Source: Ecdyonurus torrentis (lineage: Eukaryota; Arthropoda; Insecta; Ephemeroptera; Heptageniidae). From it: 64,000 bases of DNA. This document shows positions 1 through 13,238 of the stretch, piece after piece. The DNA lies in NCBI GenBank assembly GCA_949318235.1, contig OX439131.1, forward strand, positions 26,490,903-26,554,902. The letters run 5' to 3'. A program made the translations under genes and the position numbers. How positions within the stretch are numbered: position 1 is the first letter of the stretch; each line of letters opens with the position of its first letter. The notes beneath the pieces are model-generated. The model saw nothing but the letters and a program-made list of their open reading frames with translations. It did no database searches and was not told the DNA's origin.

Positions 1-386
1 TCTCCACCGCAGGGCGTGGTGTGTACGTAACGTACGTAAAACATCAAGTAAAGTAAAAAAAAAAAAAAAAAAACTACAGTATGCCTCGTTGTTTTATAGT
101 TTACAAGAATATTGTCAAGAAAGAGGGTTACAAAGTATGCTATGTTTAAATTTCTGACACGATTTACTTAACGCTTTACTAAAAAATATATACAATGGGG
201 GAGAATATGGCTTGTTTATGACATAAAGAGCTTTTTTTTTTAAATATATATTTAAGAATTAGATAACGTATAAGAATATTGTCAAGGTGAAATTTCATTG
301 CATGAGAAATAAAATTATAAAAGTATTTTTAATTTTCAATATTCATTTTATGCTCTAAGCTAAAACGATTGTCGGTATAGTATTTT

Positions 387-431
<45 letters not shown>

Positions 432-1009
432 AAATTAATTTTCATATCGTGTGAAAAAGTCAAGGTTTTGTTTGAACTCGGCCTGAACTCAATCATGATG
501 TTGATGAATAATATATTTATAAAATGTTAAGTTGATTTTCCTGACTTTGTTATTAACCTTTTCCTGAGGGTGATTCACTAAGAAAAGAAAAAAAAAACAA
601 TATGTAATGATAATAACACACTATTCGTAGAAGTCATTAGCAAACAGCAGTCACCAATTTACAATATACATGACGATTTTGAAATTATTATTTGTTTTTA
701 AATTTAGCCGTAAGCTATTTATATATTATACTGCATGTTGGTCATTTTGCAAACACCTTGCTATGTTGGTGATTCAGGTTTACTGTTTTACAGAATTAGG
801 TAACGCAGGTGAAATTTGGCAGCTGCAATATGGAAAGATGTTTAAAAAAAAAAAAAAAAATCTAATGCACATTTGAAAATTTAAAATTATAGGGAAAGTA
901 TTAAGATTATGATAGCAAAATGTCTGATGAAATTATTTGGTCATCAATAAAATTGTACTCGAATTGTAAATGACATAGTAATTGCTTTGATTTGAGATAC
1001 TTTGATTTT
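1..1009. other. Downstream intergenic DNA
   Basis: AT-rich with no supported gene. It holds a poly(A) run near 56-73, an (AT)n array at 390-428 and short A-runs. The first 30 bases are GC-rich (tctccaccgcag, then ggcgtggt), resembling a plus-strand splice acceptor. This could be the edge of another exon, but too little is in the window to decide. Confidence 0.5.
390..428. repeat. (AT)n microsatellite, about 39 bp
   Basis: Uninterrupted AT dinucleotides. Confidence 0.95.
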
Positions 1010-1257
1010 CAATATTCTATTATTTTAAATTTATTACATTTTTATTTATAAAATATATAAATGTTGATTTCATCATCTCTATAAAGTGTAGAAACTAATA
1101 GCATTGATTGTTCGATGAACCTTAAATAATCGTTTATATAACCAAGAAATACCATTTGAAATAAAGGTGGCAATAATTCATAGCGTGGAGAGAAATCGGT
1201 AGTCAAAGGAAATCAGTTTTGACACGGCAGGTCTCAAGGACCGCGAAGTTGAGATAC
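1010..1257 (-). other. Probable 3' UTR of the PDZ gene
   Basis: After the TGA the minus strand stays relatively GC-rich to about 1190 and then becomes AT-rich. Minus-strand AATAAA signals are read as TTTATT on the plus strand near 1030 and 1042, so the transcript may end near 1010. The exact cleavage site is not visible. Confidence 0.4.
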
Positions 1258-1394
1258 TCACTTGTTGGGTGCGCGCGCACGTCTACTGATGTGGAGAGCC
1301 ACAGGACCTGATCGAATACTCTTGAAAAGTGCCACGGCCTGAGAATGGTCCAGTTCATGACACATCTCGCCGTTCACCGCAAGTATCTCGTCTC
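1258..1394 (-). CDS. Exon A, C-terminal end of PDZ2 and probable stop
   Basis: The acceptor (ggttctcgtag) is at 1395. The first two bases GA join the last G of exon B to give Gly, so the reading runs RLKEG-DEILAVNGEMCHELDHSQ, typical second-half PDZ sequence, and ends with VALHISRR at about residue 779. A TGA follows at 1260-1258 after ARAPNK, giving a 785-residue protein that ends just after PDZ2, as PDZD2/IL-16 relatives do. The ambiguity is that the same bases read CAA|GTGAGT, an excellent 5' splice site, so a minor form could continue to exons outside the window. I favour the stop: I see no acceptor-plus-open-frame on the minus strand between here and position 1. Confidence 0.85.
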
Positions 1395-1843
1395 CTACGA
1401 GAACCAAGACAAATCTTAGTAAATTATCTTTAAGTAGAGTTAACAATACAATGAATAGTGTAATTAATAAATAATGATACTCCACGGGAGGGAGAAAAAA
1501 AAAACATGAGGGATAATTTTTTTTAACTTGTACTGTGATTACATGTAATAAAAAAAAAGTTAAATTATAAAAGCTACAAAGCTTTGATAAATATTTTATA
1601 TGAAAGAACTCATGTAGTCTTTTTAATATTAAAGACTTTTTTTTTATTTCATCCCTTTCATCAAATTAGCTTCGGATTATTTATTGCCTTATAAATACTT
1701 CTTAACGTTTTGTATATAATAAAAAATAAAGGTTGTTAACATTTTTTTAAAAAACTTTAAATTATGTAACATTCCATACATATATACAGTATAATATAAA
1801 AAATTCTATAAATAAAATATTTTATGTAATTTTTTATTCTAAC
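1395..1843 (-). other. Intron between exons B and A
   Basis: 449 bp with gttaga ... cgtag borders, AT-rich, nothing else seen. Confidence 0.85.
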
Positions 1844-2538
1844 CTTCTTTTAGCCGACCGTCTTCAATCGCTTGTCCTGTTGGAAGAATAGATTTGACGA
1901 AAATACCTAGAGCTCCTCGAGGTGAATCACGACCACCCACGATAGTAAATCCAAGATTTCTTTTCCCAGGACCTTTCTCAAATATGATAGTATGAAATGA
2001 ACAAAGTGCTGATCTTGGACGTCTAGGAAGTGTACAGAAATTTGTATCCGGAGCTGGTGACATTCTTTCAATTTCAGCAGGAGGTATAGAGAGAGATGTA
2101 CCTAATAATTGACGTCTTGCACGATGTTTTTGATAATGATGTTTTCTTTGTTTTAATGGGGATAATGTTAAACTTTCTACCCCACTATCATCTAATGAAG
2201 CTGGTAATGAAGTAGGTTCTGATTGTTCTGTACTTCCTAAACTACTACGTCCACTACTACTATGTGCACTACTACATGATCCTGAATGTTGATGTAAGAG
2301 TATATTTTCATAATCTACACTACTCTCAGGTAAAATTCTTGGTCTTGGTGTTACTGGTGGTGGTGGTGGTGGAGTACAAGGTCTTGGTGGTAAGTCACTA
2401 ATTATAGGGCGTGCCACTACCATATCAACTTCACGTGGTCCACAACGTAAAATTTCTCGTGCTTCTGCCATACTCAAACCTCGTAATCTACGTCCGTTCA
2501 CGTTCAAGATCTCATCTCCGATCTTGAGGGAACCATGT
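1844..2538 (-). CDS. Exon B of the two-PDZ protein (end of PDZ1, linker, start of PDZ2)
   Basis: The acceptor (tttttttttcag) is at 2539 and the donor (GAAG|gttaga) at 1843, giving 1 nt, 231 codons, then 1 nt. Joining C to B rebuilds an Arg codon (AG+A) and reads [21 protein letters not shown], an unbroken PDZ1 core, so the boundary is well supported. PDZ1 ends near residue 553 (VDMVVARPI). The linker carries a polyproline run ([13 protein letters not shown], about 564-576), a Ser-rich stretch and a basic segment ([15 protein letters not shown]). PDZ2 starts near residue 690 ([22 protein letters not shown]), with NLGF as its peptide-binding loop, and runs to EDGRLKEG at the exon end. No charge run or internal stop breaks the frame. 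Confidence 0.93.
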
Positions 2539-3801
2539 CTGAAAAAAAAATAACAAGAGATTATTTTACTTCTTCTTTAAAAAAATAATAATAACTCTAT
2601 GATTTATTTTATTATACTTTAACATATAAAATAAACCTTAATATTATATATTAGGGATGCCCTATTTTGTAACTTTTTAGAAAATAAATAGTTTCCCGTA
2701 GGGCTGTTAAAAACTTTTCATTCATTTCATATACTTTTTTTTTCTTTTTTTAAGTGAGAGTGTGATAAAAACTGACAACAATCAGCATTTTACCTTGCCT
2801 TAACAAAATTATGTAACGCCCAAAGGTAAATAACATTGCGGACACAAAGCGTAAGCTAAGTATAACCTTGAACTTGATTGCACTTGATACAAAAATCAAT
2901 GACAAAAGAAAAGAAAAAAAACGTAATTAAAATTATATAAGAAAAAAAAAATGTTACGAAAAAAAAAAGTAAAAGTTTTGCGGTTAAAATAATTTATTTC
3001 TTTTCTATATGAATTCATAAATAATTGTATAGAATAACGATTATATAGATACGTGAAATATCATTTGTAATATAACACTTATTCTAATGATTTTTATTTT
3101 TCTAATAACTATTGAGGTTACACAAAAAAAATCTCACTTTTATATAAAAAAAATATGTGTGTATAATAAAATTTTACATATACCATCTGTCTAATGATCT
3201 AGTTTTCTAAACTTATGCAAGATTATTATTATTTTTTATTATTATAGCATGTTAGAAAATAAAAATATAACCACAGGTAAAAGTTGTCTACATTTATCAT
3301 ATTGTAACTGACACTATAAACATATCCCTATATTGCCATACTGTACGTCTATAAAAACACAAACTGTCATAAAATATATAACATAAATGTGTTTTTTTAT
3401 TCCTATAAACATTTTTTTATATACATATATTTTTTTTTTTACCAAGGTAAATGTTGTTATTAGTGGGTTTTGCAAAAATTAAATACCTACAAACTATATA
3501 CAAATTTTAAACGTGTTGAAATTATCATAAATTTATTGGCAATATGTAATTTTGTATCTAGATGTTAAAATAATGATAATAATAAAAAAAGAACCTTCAT
3601 GTTCATATTTTTATTTTTCAAGAAAATAAATTTAAATGATTTTTTTATATGTTTATATATATATATATTAGATATATATATGACTATATATTATGACGTA
3701 TATATTATATGTCTATGGTTACAACGCCATCCAAGATTAAATAGTAAATTAAATTATGTAGTTGACAAATTTAATAAAAAAAAAAATTAATAAAAATTCA
3801 A

Positions 3802-3840
<39 letters not shown>

Positions 3841-4466
3841 GTTGTATACGTGTAGAAGTTACTGATACAAAAATTAAATTCTATATAATAATAAAAATGC
3901 CAGCATTGAATTAATTGTTATGTTGCTATGATGTTAAACAACTTAATTTTTATAAAGTAAGAAAGTTAAAATTCAGCTCATATATATAAGCTATATGAAG
4001 TTATGCTTAAAAGTGCTACTTGCCACGCAATAAGTGTACAGTATTATTTTTTATCATTAATTAAAAACTGCATTCTTTTTTGTCAGTTTTTATGAATAAT
4101 TTATTAACTGTAAAAAATACAATTAACTTCTACTCTAACATGCTCAAATAAAAATATATGTTTAAAAAAAAAAACACGCTAACATAAGATTTTAAGATTT
4201 ATTTCTTCAATATTTAATTGTATACTTGTTTCTGTGATCATTATATTTATTATTTATATCTTACGTTTAATAAAAATAAAAAGTAATAAGACGGTACTGT
4301 ACTGCAAATAATACCATGTGTATTATAAAAAAAAATGTATAAATTTCTTTTTTTAACGTCTCTCTTTTTTATGTATGTATAAAAGTTAAATAAATAATCA
4401 TCTTAAATTTACTTTCTCTGCATGTAAACTATACAATAATACAAGGAAGTCGTGCACGGTACCAAC
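2539..4466 (-). other. Intron between exons C and B
   Basis: 1928 bp with gttggt ... ttcag borders. It contains a 33 nt poly(A) run (3807-3839) and no other feature. It interrupts PDZ1 in the middle of the fold. Confidence 0.85.
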
Positions 4467-5841
4467 CTTTCTGCAAGTCCTCCAGGTGTAATATGAGCAA
4501 TAAGATAACCAGGATGTCCTAATTCAGATAATTTTGTCTTAGCGATGTAAATTCCCAACTCATCATCGCCCTCTCGAATTAATCTTACTAACTTGACATC
4601 TCTACGTGGCTCTGGGGAAGCTGCACGATGGGGTGGTAAGGGAGGTGGTGTATCAGGGGGTGGGGGACATGTTGCGCTATTCCCTGATGCCGATCGCTGT
4701 CTTCTTCTTATAGTTAAATCAATCAATTCATCAGTCTCATCGTCACAACTTGCTGCACGACGGAATCTACGAAATACTTCACGTCTATCTAAACTTGATG
4801 ATCTTTTTGAATAAGATGTTCCTCCTCCTCCTCTGCTATGACGTGACCTTCGTGATTTTATCATACTTTCCTCAATGCATTGTCCACAAATACCTTCATC
4901 CTCTTCTTCTTCTTCTGCTTCATTATCCCAAACACTCAAACTATTATGATCTTTAACTGCAGTTATAGGCATTTGATGTACACTAAAAGTATGTTCATAA
5001 TTTATTATATTATTTGATGGGTGTTTCAAATTATTACACACTTTTTTAATATGTCTAACTGATCCACCTGCATTTTGATGATGATATTCAATATTATAAT
5101 TATGTTCACGTAATTTATCTTGAAGTATCATACAATTTGATGGGTCAATCATTAGACTAGTCATATTATCTGTATCTTCATGATACAATGGATTTGAAGT
5201 TGAAGGTTTTGCAAATTGTTGTTTTTGAAATTCTTCTAAGCCTGGTAAAGCTCCATAAGAAAAACTTCTTAGTTTTGATTTTTTACCTTCAGTACTTCTA
5301 TATAATTTTGCTAATATTCTTTTTGACATTTGACCAGTTGAAGATTTGAGATATTTTTCTGACATTGCTCTTATTTTTGCTGACAAGCACGAGCTTGAAT
5401 CTGGAGAAGGATGTCGTGAGGATTCTTGGCTTTCTGGATTCTGGACTCTCATGGTGCACATTTTTGCTTCTGATGATATGAAAGCTTCCTCATCACATAC
5501 AAAGACATCGTCTGCTGAGAGGTGACGTGTATAATCAGGACGATCGTCAAGAAGACATTCATCTGCTGGACCGCGACAATCTGCAACATCTCTTTGCTCA
5601 GTAACGTCACTACCAGTGGTAGAACGACCTGATGATCGGAAACATGATAGTCTCGTGTTTTTGACACGTTCTAGTAGAGGATTACGTTTCTCTTTCTCTC
5701 CCCCAGATGGTCTGCGGCCACGTTGTGGTGACCAGTATCTGGAGCCAACCCCGCTGCCTATACCACAACTGCTCGCGACTACGCGTTCTTTTGCGGGACT
5801 TGTGGTATTTTCACGACGTCGCCATCGTACTGGAGATAAGT
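4467..5841 (-). CDS. Exon C of a two-PDZ scaffold protein (main coding exon, first half of PDZ1)
   Basis: Open throughout on the minus strand from an acceptor (ttgttgcag) at 5842 to a donor (AG|gttggt) at 4466: 2 nt, 457 codons, then 2 nt. With exon D as start it covers residues 51-508. It holds a basic/Ser-rich N-terminal region, an acidic run (EAEEEEEDEG, about 358-367), Arg-rich stretches, a proline-rich segment (CPPPPDTPPPLPPHR, about 442-456) that could bind SH3 or WW domains, and the first half of PDZ1 from about 467 (KLVRLIREGDDELGIYIAK, with ELGI as the carboxylate-binding loop). PDZ1 is finished in exon B. PDZ proteins of this class bind C-terminal peptides of membrane or junction proteins and act as scaffolds at the cell cortex. 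The closest resemblance I recall is PDZD2 / pro-IL-16 and Drosophila big bang; the orthology is inferred, not searched. The acceptor at 5842 appears to be the shared entry point for several alternative first exons. Confidence 0.93.
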
Positions 5842-6148
5842 CTGCAACAAGAAATTAATACACAAATTTACATTACATCACTCAAAGTATCAAATTTGAA
5901 ACATTTTAAAATTGATTTATATAGTTAAATATATAAAATTATTTTTAGTGGGCCATACTTGCTGCCTACATTACAGGATAGAAATATAAAAGAACAAAAG
6001 GTAAATGAAACTTATCGGCAACACTTCTATGTCTTATAAGGATGAAATTACATTACATAATAAAAACTCTTGCTATGTTTGACCGTTGACATTAAAACTG
6101 TACATAATTATATAAATTTACAAATCAAATATGGTGCACTGGATATTA

Positions 6149-6412
6149 CAACGATTCTATAGGTACGATAGGACATGCTAATATCAATAGTCAATTTTTT
6201 TGACGAAATTCCCTATCTTTTAACATTGAACAAATGAAATGTGAAATTTCAAACAGTCATTCTTGTCCTATCTTACCTGTACCTAGGACAGCGGTCCTTT
6301 CTTAGTGATTTTCGATAAAGTTTGGACCATGCAAACTTTATGGACGCTATCGCAGGGGTGGGATAAGAATTGCGATAAGAAAATACCACTGTCTTGAGCT
6401 GTAGAATCGTTG
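6149..6412. mobile_element. hAT-type MITE, 264 bp
   Basis: Terminal inverted repeats CAACGATTCTA ... TAGAATCGTTG are flanked by near-identical 8 bp duplications, GGATATTA (6141-6148) and GGGTATTA (6413-6420). An 8 bp target duplication points to the hAT superfamily. The interior is richer in GC than the intron around it and has no ORF, so the element would have needed a transposase in trans. Confidence 0.7.
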
Positions 6413-7085
6413 GGGTATTAGAAAATACAATTTATTAATTTTTAATCCATTTTGGCATATATCTGATCATCCTATATCAATCATGAACGTCAAAATATAT
6501 ATTTAAAAAATCATGTACCAAAGTTAGAAAGTAAAGACTCTAAAAAAATATTGTTACACCCTTTTTACTTCATATTTAGAAAGGTATAAGGGTTATGACC
6601 GAACACATGCATTTTTTTTTTGTTATCCACGTTAGAACGTATATCAATCAAAAACACGTACGTATGTTACAGTTAAATTTGATGAATTACAACAACTTAA
6701 ATCTTATAATAATCAAAGTTATGTTATTATTAAATAAAAATTACTCATGCAAGTCAAAATTTTTATATATTTTTTTTATACCGTTAATATGAATGTTTGA
6801 TAAATTGTATGTAGTTGTATTTATATTATAAGTTTATATAACATTTTAAATACATGTAATTAGAAACACCTGTATGTTTATTGAAGTTTTAATTACTTAA
6901 TCTATAATAATGTAATGAGGAAGAGAATTTGGATTTGAAAGAAAAATTATGAAATTTCCTTTTTTTTTTTTCAATAAAAATTCATAAGAATTAAACTTAA
7001 AATATATTACTATATAATACTCTAAGGAATTTCGACATTTCTTTTATTCAAAAGGTTTATAAGGTTAATAGAAAAAATAATTATT

Positions 7086-7128
<43 letters not shown>

Positions 7129-9232
7129 AGTAGCAATTTTAAATTGTTAAATATAGAACAGATATGTGAGTCATATTATACGTTGTGAACTATTAAAAAA
7201 CCATATAATAGTGTGTGAAGGTAACGCAATTTTAACTAGCATTGTTACGTCATTTTTTTTTTTTTTTTTTTTTTTGTAACCTTTGTCGTCTTAAATCGTG
7301 AGAATTCAATTCACAAAATTATTTTCTTTTAATGAGATAAATTAGGTAACTTTAGTTGTTAAAAATGCAAATTAAAGAAATAAACGTTTTTTTCTCATAC
7401 ATTTTAATTCATTTTTTATATATATATTTTAAAAGCAAACAATTATATACGTACGTATACATAACTATTCACACATTTTTAATTCAAAAATTAGCCCCAT
7501 TTGTTATTTATCTTACCGTTTTTAAAATATAAAAATACAAACTGTTTTATGACCTAACTTATTAAAAGAGAAATGTATACTTTTTTTATATTTGTATATT
7601 TTTTTTTACAGAAAGCTAAAAAATAGCATCATGAAACAGTGATTTAATTTTATAAAATATAAACATACTTAAAAAAAATATATACCCTTAATAAATTATT
7701 TGTAAAGTAGATTTTTTAAATTCAGTGTGATAAAGTGATACGTGTCACTATAATAAAATTAAAATTTTTACCTGCGTATATTATTTAACATTAAAATATA
7801 CGATACTTAAAATATATGATTAAAAATTTCACCGTCCGTCTGTCTGTACATATAAATAGTGACGTGAGAAACTGAGAATATTTACAGGGTTAGTCAAGGG
7901 CTTGTCTTTAAGATACTCAAGTACCTTCTAGCATACTAAATACATAGAAATAAATACACGCCTTCAAGTTATACACATTGGAAGAATACCAAACTTATAA
8001 GAAAGAAAGAAAGAAAGAAAAAAATTAGTATTGTTCTTTATCATAGTTATTTTCTAGGAAATTTCTATCATAAAAAATGTTTTTATTGTTTACAGTAGAT
8101 TTCACTTTTCTGAGGATTAGTTTTATCAGAGTTTGTGTTGGAAATACCAATCAAGAAACGTAATAATTTTTATAAAGAACAATTAAATACAAAATCACAT
8201 TTTGTGAACATTTTGCATTAGTAACTCAAGACATTATTGTGCTGAATAAAACTTTACTATATTTAAAATTTGCATAAGAATCTTCTTCTCAAAAATTTGA
8301 ATATTATGATGTTTGCTTATTTAGTTATTCAGTACCGTTAAACTTTAGAAAATGTACACAAAATAACATGGAATTACATGGGCGTTTAGTAGAAAAGAAT
8401 CTTTTCTTAACTAATGACCTATATTTATATGAATTTATAGAAGTTATATGAACTGCGAATTGTATAGACTTTTATTACAATAAAACTTGTGAGGTTCTAT
8501 ATAACAATGCACGTAATTATTGTTAAGAAAAAAAAAGCAATTGTTTTATGTTTGCAACAATTTTGTATTATTTGAGAGATAATAGGCTACTTGGAAAAAG
8601 AGTTATAAAAACGAATTGGTCAATTTTATGTAGCAAATTCAAATTTTTATAAATTTGTCAAATTGTATCCTTATTTACTAATTTTCTTTTGCTTCTCGAT
8701 TATTCTATAATAGTATATACGATATTTATTGTAAAATAATATTATAGTTAGTGTAACAAATGAATAATATTTAAATTTAATCGGTTAATATTTATAACGC
8801 ATCCTTGTCATCATAAATTACATACCAAATTATCGTAATTTTGGTCCATAAAAGTCAGCTTCATATTAAAGCCATGTAAAATATTAATATTATTAGCTTA
8901 TTATATGATCATACCAAAATGTAATGCATGCCAATCATTTCTAACTTATATATAGTAATTACTTTTAACCTTGTTTCAAGGATACTCTAAATATCATATA
9001 TTATTTAATTTAGAAAAGTGAAAGGCTTATAATATAAAAAGAAGAAAAAGACGGAGAAGAAGAAGATAAAAAAAAACGTCTAAAAGTCTATGTTATCGTA
9101 TTTTTATTGCTTACAAATTGATGTGCAATGTATGTATATATAAATTTATTAACCAGTATTAACAAGCTCTTAAAAACAATAATAATAAATAAGTACTTTT
9201 TAATAAAGAGTCCAATTCTTTAGAATTGAATC

Positions 9233-9266
<34 letters not shown>

Positions 9267-9854
9267 TTTGAGCAATTTTCAAAACAACATTAATAATAAT
9301 TATAAGACAATAGCTTTATTTATAAAAGAATATCTTTCTTAATGAATATACTATGATTAAAAACAATTTAAAATTAAAAGTATATAATCATTTCATATAT
9401 ATACGTACAAATTTTAATTAAAAGTCATTGAAATGACCTTGAAATATTGAATGAAGATTCATTATAATTATTTATACGTATATAAGTATTATATATATAT
9501 ATATATATATTTTTTTGAATTTTTATTTTAATGCTACGAGACATAAAAGAGATTCGAAACGTAGTAAAAAATCACCTCAGGCTTGATAAACTTGATTACA
9601 TCACTGCAAATAAAAATACGTAACTCAAATTTAAATATGTTTAGTAAGCTAGTAAGAAAAGTGTGTTAAAAGATTCAGGAATATGATTTTTAAACGTAAA
9701 AATTTAACGTAATTTTAAAAATTATACATGTATAATAAAAAAATATAAAAAAGAGGAAAAAATCGTTAAAAGTGTGTATATGTATGACAGTAAGCAGGTT
9801 ATAAAGATACAGTTAAATAAATTTTTATGTTTTTATAAAAGTAACGTACTTATA

Positions 9855-9895
<41 letters not shown>

Positions 9896-10878
9896 AGATA
9901 TAGTATGTATTGAAAAACACATAATATATATAAAATTATGTACGTACGTACGTGTATATAAAACGGTATCCAGGTATGGAATTTAATAATAATACAGTTG
10001 TGTGCTTATACTGCATGTGCAACTGCAATTATTACTACATTTTATATCATTATTTCAAACTTCTATATAATATAATATAAAATTTACTATTAAATTATTA
10101 AACAACAAAAGAAAAAAATTACAACATTAAATTAAATAGAATTCTTGCGCTCTTTTTGAATACATATAGTGACCTTTTTATATTGGAAATTAGAAACCTC
10201 AAGATTTTTTTTTTATCTTCTTTCAACACTTATTCTACATCTGCTAAAAGAAAGGCATCTATATAAAGAATAATTAAATATAGAGAGATGACAATTAAAC
10301 AATTAAATTTATAAAATGGTGTCAAAATATAATTTGAAAAATTGACCCTGAAAATTATATCACAAAAGATATGGATACTTTTGGTGTTAAGTCTATAATT
10401 AAGTTATAAAAAAAAAAGTTATTAATTTATAAATTTATGACTTATATAAAACTTTTCTTCTATTAATATTATATATTTATACTAAATTTTTGATAAAATT
10501 AATGATTTAGAAAAGCTAATAAAATTAAATCTTACATAAAACGTTAGCCGCTTGTTAAAACAGATTTAGGAAACTAAAAAAAAACTTTGAGAAAAAAAAA
10601 AACGAAAAAAAAAAAAAACGCAATATATAATAATAAAAATAAGTTCAATAACAATTAAAATTAAAAAGCAAACTATAATAAAAATATATTTAAAGAGAGA
10701 GATAAAAGAGAGAGATTTAATTTATCACACAGCTCTAATGTAAGTATATAGTAGATTATATTTTAACAATTACCGTCATACGTAACAACAAGTTACTAAT
10801 CAAATATTTAATTATACATTATCTTAAAGTCATTATAATATATTTAAATTTGACAAGTATAAATATAAATTAACTTAC

Positions 10879-11014
10879 TGATAAACAACATGATCTTGTA
10901 GTAATAGTGTATCCAGCTTATGCGTATCCAAACCAGAGAGATATATATTTATAGCAAAGGAGAGACGACGAGAAAAGAGCAGTGTACTCTCTAAGCTCAG
11001 ATCACCGACTAACT
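10879..11014 (-). CDS. Candidate alternative first exon (MLFI) splicing to exon C
   Basis: On the minus strand a TCAGTT initiator (A at 11014) is followed by a relatively GC-rich leader. Then come an in-frame TAA, the first in-frame ATG (10891), the codons ATG TTG TTT ATC A, and a strong donor, A|gtaagtta, at 10878. The single leftover base joins AC of exon C to give Asn: MLFI-N-LSPVRW, a 739-residue isoform. Only 10891-10879 is coding; the rest is 5' UTR. No TATA box stands at -30, and the downstream DPE position is only a near match. A second donor-like site (GCC|gtaagtcag) lies just upstream near 11034. Phase agreement and the isolated GC-rich island support it; transcription is not shown. 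Confidence 0.5.
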
Positions 11015-11862
11015 GACTTAGCAGTTCCCTGACTTACGGCAAGGCACACCACTACACCGTGCCTGCTTCTTTTGCCTAGCCCTTTGAGTGAGTGCCACTA
11101 TAGCTACGTCACCATGCATATATATATATATATGTATACACTATACACTGTCTAACACTATGGTGACAACACCCATTGTCCTGACTCACAATAATAATAA
11201 TAATAACAATAATATCATTATTATTGTTGATGTATTTATAATAATAAATTCTAATATTTTTTCTTTCTTTATTCTATTGATGGCTTATTATATTAATATT
11301 ATTTATTTTATTTAAACACCCACTTAATTATCTACGTTAAAAAATTATATATATTTATAGTCAGGTTTATTATAGATCCGGGAAGGTAATCTTCAATATC
11401 TATAATAAATATCTTATTTGTTTGCAATTACCAATTTATTGCTTTGCTATATTATACTCTTACAGTCAGAGTTTTTTTTAGTCCTATGGGACATTTCTTT
11501 AGCAACTAATGTAGTAATTACAAATTATTATCTCTTGAAAAAATAATAATAATAAAAATGGGTTCATTATAAGTTAAAGCGCAGATTAATAACCTCTATA
11601 ATATACTCAATATTTATTATTTGTTCATTTGTTCCTTTATTTGTTTGTTTGTTTATATTTATACTAATGTGGTATGTTTATATTACACGGTTGATTTCAA
11701 CCTTTAACAAAAGTAATAAAAAATTAAATTTATGATGGAATATTACAGAAATTATACGGTTAGAATTATGCAAAACAGAAAAAAAAAAAAAGAGATAAGA
11801 AATGTCATACTAAATAAATTAAAACAAGTTTAGAGCGTAAAAGATAAAATAATTTTTAATAT

Positions 11863-11902
<40 letters not shown>

Positions 11903-12838
11903 TTTTTTTTTGTCACTCACTTCACATTTTTATTTTTCATCTTCTATAATACCATAATCATTAATTTCACATAATATTTTTCACCTGCAAGAAACAAGTT
12001 TTTCGTGTCTGTTAAATATAAATAAACACTATTTTGTAAATATTTTTACTCCAATAATAATTACATTTTTTTTACTGTTATATTATTATTTATTCTTTCA
12101 ACATGCATAGTAATAATTGAAATAGTTTCATTATTTAATGAAATTTAAGCTTATAATACCAGTTTTTACTAAAAAAAAAAAAAAAAGTTAATGCATTTCT
12201 GGGTTTTGTTTACTTATTTAAAAATAAATATCAAAATTCAAGTTCATTCAAAATAACGTAAATTATATTTTTAAGGACTTTTCCTGTATACTGATAATAT
12301 ATTATGATAAGCAAATTACGTACATTTAAACTAATTTAAACAAGCAAAGTAACCTATTTTCAAAATGCAATGTCTTGAAATATATATAGTAATTAGTATT
12401 TACAGATACATAAACTATAAAAAATGACAGACTTGCATCATAAAAAGCATACAATAAATTTTAATTTTATTACTTTTTGAAGGCGTATATGTTATTAAAA
12501 ACTTGTCTCTTTAAATTTTTTTTTTTAAATCTCTCATGACATTTAATTATACAAGAGAAATTAATAACCAAGGAAATATTATTTATTTATAAATATAATT
12601 TTTATATGTTATTAGTGGTTGGTTGTTGTTTTGCGGAAATTTTATATTTATGAGATACTTTTGTGGTGGATTTTAATGGTATACATAGTAGTGGTTTATC
12701 AACAAAATTGTTATTCAATATAGCCACATATATTTGCATTTTTTTAAAGCTTTATTATATTATTTAGTTTTATAACATGTTGTAAACTTGTATATACAAT
12801 TAGTAGAATACATAATCCATATGTATCAATGTATTTTG

Positions 12839-12959
12839 CAGGGGTTCGGACCCGTCAAAAAAATTGTCGGGTCCGCGGACCCGGGTCCCAAAAACCCGCC
12901 CAAAATCTAGGGTTTTGGAAGGTTTCGGGTCCGGGTCCGGGTCCGGGTCCGAAGTCCTG
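12839..12959. mobile_element. GC-rich hAT-type MITE with GGGTCC repeats, 121 bp
   Basis: Perfect 8 bp direct repeats GTATTTTG (12831-12838 and 12960-12967) flank a 121 bp GC-rich island. Its ends are CAGGGGTTCGGAC and GTCCGAAGTCCTG, inverted repeats of 13 bp with two mismatches. Inside are several GGGTCC/GGACCC units in both orientations, able to form stable hairpins. CAGG ends plus an 8 bp duplication fit the hAT superfamily. No coding capacity. Confidence 0.78.
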
Positions 12960-13238
12960 GTATTTTGATTATTTATATACTATTATACTTTACTTCAATA
13001 AAAAAAATATATTATAACAATTTTTTTGGTCTCTTAACCTTTAAATAATAATAAATTAAAACTATAAAAGACGTGACGTAACCCCACGTGTAAAATTGCG
13101 TAAGATTTTATATTATGTAACATAAAATTAGCAATGGCAAAAAAAAAAAAAGAAAAAAAAAAGTAATTTTGTGTATTGGAATAATTTTTTTTCTTTTCAC
13201 ATGCTGTGACGCAACGAGAAATAAAATTCCATAACGTA

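Noticed and set aside
3807..3839. Poly(A) runs as tails of retroposed copies
   Set aside because: The many 20-40 nt A or T runs have no upstream gene-like sequence and no flanking direct repeats that I could see, so they are treated as simple homopolymers.
5616..5928. Plus-strand open frames opposite exon C
   Set aside because: They are shadows of the well-supported minus-strand exon; composition is Arg/Leu/Cys-rich and no plus-strand splice or promoter context is seen. The same applies to 4593-4956 and to the out-of-frame minus stretch at 5449-5667.
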